From: Acorus gramineus | Lineage: Eukaryota > Streptophyta > Magnoliopsida > Acorales > Acoraceae | DNA: 64,000 nucleotides | NCBI GenBank assembly: GCA_030737835.1 | Contig: CM060853.1 | Location: forward strand, 3,821,152-3,885,151 | Direction of reading: 5' to 3' | Shown: one piece after another, positions 60,301-64,000 of the stretch | Position numbering within the stretch: position 1 is the first letter of the stretch | Layout: every line of letters starts with the position of its first letter | Program-made: the position numbers and the translations under genes | Notes under the pieces: model-generated | Databases searched by the model: none | The model's input: the letters and a program-made list of their open reading frames with translations, nothing else | What the model was told of the DNA's origin: nothing

Positions 60301-63300
60301 CGTCTACGTTTTTCAAAACTTTCCTTCAGTGTTAGTTATTACATCATCATCATATATATCTTCTGAACCTGAAGTGGGGTTCATTTGATTGCATGTAGAC
60401 ACATGAATCGGCTGGTATATAGCAAGATGTGGTCAGCAATTCCAAGTAACATCATATAATATTTCTTTGACAAAGTTTGAGCTTGAATTTGTCATTTGTT
60501 GATGGTTCCTGGGACTTTGAAGTTTTTGATGAAATACAAGGATTTTAGAGACTCACAAAGTATACTTATCTACATTTCAATTCAGATGTTTCACTTCTGA
60601 ATGTCAGATTAATTCTCTCACACACTACTTTAATCTAGACATTGTAAATTGCTACAACATGCACACATGATGGTTGACTTGTATACATGATTGCCCGTAA
60701 CAGCTAGGACTGCAACATGTAAAATATTTTTTTTGAGGAAAAGTTAATAAATGAGTCATGGGTATTGGAGGGTGTCGCATGGACACATGGTCAACTAAGC
60801 ATCTTGGCATCCCTCATCACAAGGATGATGCCAATAGATATTCTGCTTACAATCATCATTTTTCATGCCGATGTATGTGTTTTACCTTTTTATGTTGCCT
60901 GACATCCCCATGACATTTTGAAGTTAATATTATTTCACCATTATATTATTTATCATTGGTATTTTATTTATCCGATTTTCTGTATCTGAATTTTGACGAA
61001 TGCAGTGAATATATTACATTGCAGGCCATTGTTTGCGAGTAGCCTGTTAAGCATCATCCCCACTCTTTTTGATCAAACACGTCATGATGAAATGCGCATT
61101 ATAGGATGCCAGACTCTTTTTGATTTTGTTAATAGTCAGGTTTTTTGGTTTCTAATATCCCTATGTTTAGTCAGTTTTTCTAATATCCCTATGTTTAGTC
61201 AAGCTTGGCAATCTTTAATTTAACATAATTTAGATTATCTTATTTGTCTGATATATACCAGATGGATGGTATTTACATGTTCAACCTGGAAGGATTTATA
61301 CCAAAACTTTGTCAGCTTGCTCAAGAAATGGGTGATGATGAGGGAACACTACGTCTGCGCTCAGCAGGACTTCAGGCCCTTTCTTCTATGGTATTTATCG
61401 ACATACATGATGTCAATATATCTAACACATGGGACTATCTGCAAACATGTCCTTTTGAATAACATGGTTATTAGATGCTCAATACAAGATGTTAAATTCA
61501 CAAATATGGTTAGGTCAAAGTTGCCACCTTATCTTAGATGAACAAATGAGTGCGAATTTAATTTTTAAAAAAGGAATTATTTTACATGAAGCAAAAAATA
61601 TCCTATGAGTACATGCTTTGTACCCTGATTTAATTTACTTCTTTTGTTGCTTTATCCACTATTAGCTTTTATTGGAGTCATTATATAGGCATGTTGTTGG
61701 GCCTATTCCCGGAGGCCCGGGGGTTGGTGGGCAACGCCCCCCATGGGCCGTAGGCCCTCCCCGGGCCGGACTCGAATTTTGTCATGGGTATTTTGGTCCT
61801 TTTTATTTCTAGGGTTTGTACATCTTGTATCTCATATAAGAGACCTTTTGGCCTCCATTACTGAATATAATGTTATTCCATTTATTTCTTCTGCTTTCTC
61901 CATGTTTATCCACCCACCATTTGATATTCTTCTTCTTCTTGACATGACAGGTGTGGTTCATGGGTGAATACTCTCATATCTCAGCAGAGTTTGATAATGT
62001 AAGCATTGCCACACCTTAGAACTTGGATGCAGCTTTCTGACCCTAAGACTTGAGGCTTGGTTAAATGCTTAAATTTATATACATTCCCAACCCCACGATG
62101 ATCGTTTCCATATATCTCTAGTTTTGAAAGAATATTTAATGACTTGTTAATCTGCCAAATAAAACATTTTCCCTCTCCAACAGTCAGAAAATTGCATTTA
62201 CATCTCTATTAGCAATGTATGGCAAGCTTTTGTACCAGTCACACCTCTCTTCTGCATATTTCTATTATCAGAAGCCATCATTTTTTATTTATTTTATTTA
62301 TGTTATTTACCCATTTGTTAACAACTATATGATCATAACATATGATTATCTACTTCTTTTTGTAACATTGATTGCCTGTTGGTTCTTCCACACCCTCCCT
62401 CCCCCCCACTCTTTTGCGATTTCCTCCTCATATATCTCCTTGTTTATTATGCTTGATTTCTGATATGGTATTGTATGCTTGTGTAAAGAGCTTAGGTTAT
62501 TTATAATCCCTGGAAGTTGTCCAATCTTCATTGCAACAGGTTGTCTTAGTAGTTCTTGATAACTATAAATATCCAAAAGACAAATCAGAAGACCAGAATC
62601 ATAGTAACCCACCCACCCAGAACAAGTGGGTTCAAGAGGTGCTCAAAGTTGAGGGCCATGTCCCTCTCTCAGAGGTCATGATAAGGGTTCCATCATGGAG
62701 AAGGATTGTGAATGAAAGAGGTGAATTAAATTTGACCGGGTAAGATATTGAGCTAGATATCCTGAAGGACTTTGTGCTATTTCTCCCTATTGATTAAAAA
62801 CACAATTGCTACATTATCTTTTAAGCAGAGAAGAAGCCAAGAGTCCTGAGTTCTGGTCTCGAGTTTGTGTGCATAACATGGCTAAGCTAGCCAAGGAAGC
62901 CACAACTGTGCGGCGCGTTTTGGAATCACTATTTCGCTACTTTGATAATGGAAATCTGTGGTCACCTAAGCATGGTCTTGCTCTCTCTGTGTTGATGGAT
63001 ATGCAGATCCTGATGGAAAAAACCGGTAAGTGTGAATTCTGATTTGTCTTTATCATAATCATTCATCCTTCATGGCAACAAAATAACTATGTTGTTTTTT
63101 TTTTTTTTGCTTGGTAATAACTATGTTGTATTTTATCTGGACCTATGTTTTGCTTTTTTCAGGACAAAATACCCACTTACTATTATCAATATTAATCAAG
63201 CATCTTGACCACAAGGCTGTCATTAAGCAGCCTGACATGCAGCTAGACATTGTTGAAGTGACAACTTGTCTTGCTCAGAAGTCGGAGGTTCAATCTTCGG

Positions 63301-64000
63301 TAGCAATAATTGGTGCAATAAGTGATCTAATGAGGCATCTGCGAAAAAGCTTGCATTGCTCACTTGATAATGCTAACCTGGATGATGACATAATCAAATG
63401 GAACAACAAATTTCAAGTAGCAGTTGATGATTGCCTTGTACAACTATCAAAGAAGGTATAACTCCATCTATTCATTTATTTATATTTCATCATCATTGAG
63501 GTGGCACTTTCTCTTGAGATTCCTTGATGGATTCCCCTAAAGCAGTTACTATCAATTTTAGCTCCAAATACTTCTTGTATACTTGACCGTTCTGTAGGTT
63601 TTTCATGTATGACCAATGTTGAAGAGAATGATGACATGCCTTTCAAGTAAACTATTGTTTAAAGTAGAAAATCTTTAAAATTTTTTGATACCTGAGGTCA
63701 GTTTGGTTTAGTGGTCTGTTCTGGATACAATATCCGTGATGCTATAGAATATATAACAACTATATCATTTCCATATCATTTATATCTGCTCTAACTAGCA
63801 CATAATGAAGTTCGAATAAATATGATGAATTTAAATAAATTTTCTATTCTTCAAAAAGAAAAAAAATGATAATATGCCGGTTTATCAGGTTGGCGATGCG
63901 GGGCCAGTTCTAGACATGATGGCTGTAATGCTGGAAAATCTCTCTGCAGCTGTATCATTTGCTAGATCGACTATTTCTGCTGTTTATCGCACTGCTCAAA
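57383..64000 (+). CDS. EFR3-like ARM-repeat protein (SEMI-ROLLED LEAF 2 type), N-terminal half
   Basis: Homologue of plant EFR3-type proteins (Arabidopsis At5g21080/At2g41830, rice SRL2), a helical-repeat scaffold that in other eukaryotes anchors PI4-kinase at the plasma membrane. Ten exons: 57383-57517, 58291-58365, 59714-59829, 61025-61139, 61262-61390, 61951-61998, 62540-62739, 62829-63025, 63163-63455, 63889-64000 (open). All junctions are GT-AG and in phase; 473 codons are visible of the roughly 1000 usual for the family. The N-terminus MGVMSRKVLPICGRLCFFCP, followed by RARSRQPVKRYKKLL, is the family hallmark; its cysteines and basic cluster suit membrane attachment. Later signatures are CEYASKNPLRIPK, MFNLEGFIPKLCQLAQEMGD, VPSWRRIVNERGELN and SLLIKHLDHKAV-like text. 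The C-terminal half lies outside the window. A solo LTR sits in the fifth intron. Confidence 0.93.
61695..61900 (+). mobile_element. Short solo LTR (copia/TRIM-like) in the EFR3-like gene
   Basis: CATGT at 61690-61694 and 61901-61905. It begins TGTTGGGCCTATTCCCGG, has GGGTTTGTACATC and CATATAAGAGACC, and a TTTGGCCTCC-type R region, all common in short plant copia-like LTRs; the final CA is altered to TC. 206 bp. Located between the exons ending 61390 and starting 61951. Confidence 0.7.

Overview
The window is nuclear DNA of a flowering plant. The genes are split by GT-AG introns, two of them encode chloroplast-targeted proteins found in photosynthetic organisms, and the intergenic DNA is a dense mix of plant transposon types (gypsy and copia LTRs, LINEs, tRNA-derived SINEs, hAT, Mutator-like, CACTA, PIF/Harbinger, Helitron). 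The species cannot be named from the sequence alone.

Five protein-coding genes are supported by reading exons and splice sites directly. (1) RBCX2, a Rubisco assembly chaperone, minus strand, 10204-16902, five exons, first intron 5.5 kb and full of transposons. (2) RPS2, 40S ribosomal protein uS5, minus strand, 23509-27371, two exons. (3) TAB2, a chloroplast RNA-binding translation factor, plus strand, 32328-35914, five exons. (4) A three-PHD-finger chromatin-type protein, minus strand, 37401-44497, thirteen exons. (5) The N-terminal half of an EFR3-like ARM-repeat protein (SEMI-ROLLED LEAF 2 type), plus strand, from 57383 past the window end, ten coding exons visible. TAB2 and the PHD gene are convergent; the PHD gene and the EFR3-like gene are divergent. 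There is no operon logic. RBCX2 and TAB2 both serve chloroplast protein production, but their proximity is probably incidental.

Layout. 1-2071 is the tail of a gypsy-type LTR. 2072-10036 holds no gene: two copies of a TTACATTT-rich repeat family, a CACTA end, a LINE inserted with a 12-bp target duplication inside an exon-like sequence, a Mutator-type inverted-repeat element and a SINE. 10204-16902 is RBCX2. 17363-20030 is a 2.7-kb Mutator-like element (perfect 10-bp target duplication) carrying nine copies of a 92-bp hairpin-rich repeat. 20375-22415 is a third copy of the TTACATTT family with a FAR1-transposase-like remnant. RPS2 follows, then a Helitron (28033-30907) interrupted by a solo LTR, a LINE remnant, TAB2 and the PHD gene. 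44956-54990 is a gene-free transposon graveyard with many elements whose target duplications can still be read. The EFR3-like gene begins with a probable untranslated exon near 55240.

The most unusual material is non-coding: the 92-bp hairpin array inside the Mutator-like element, a second Mutator-like element that also carries a roughly 92-bp array of unrelated sequence, and the dispersed TTACATTT family.
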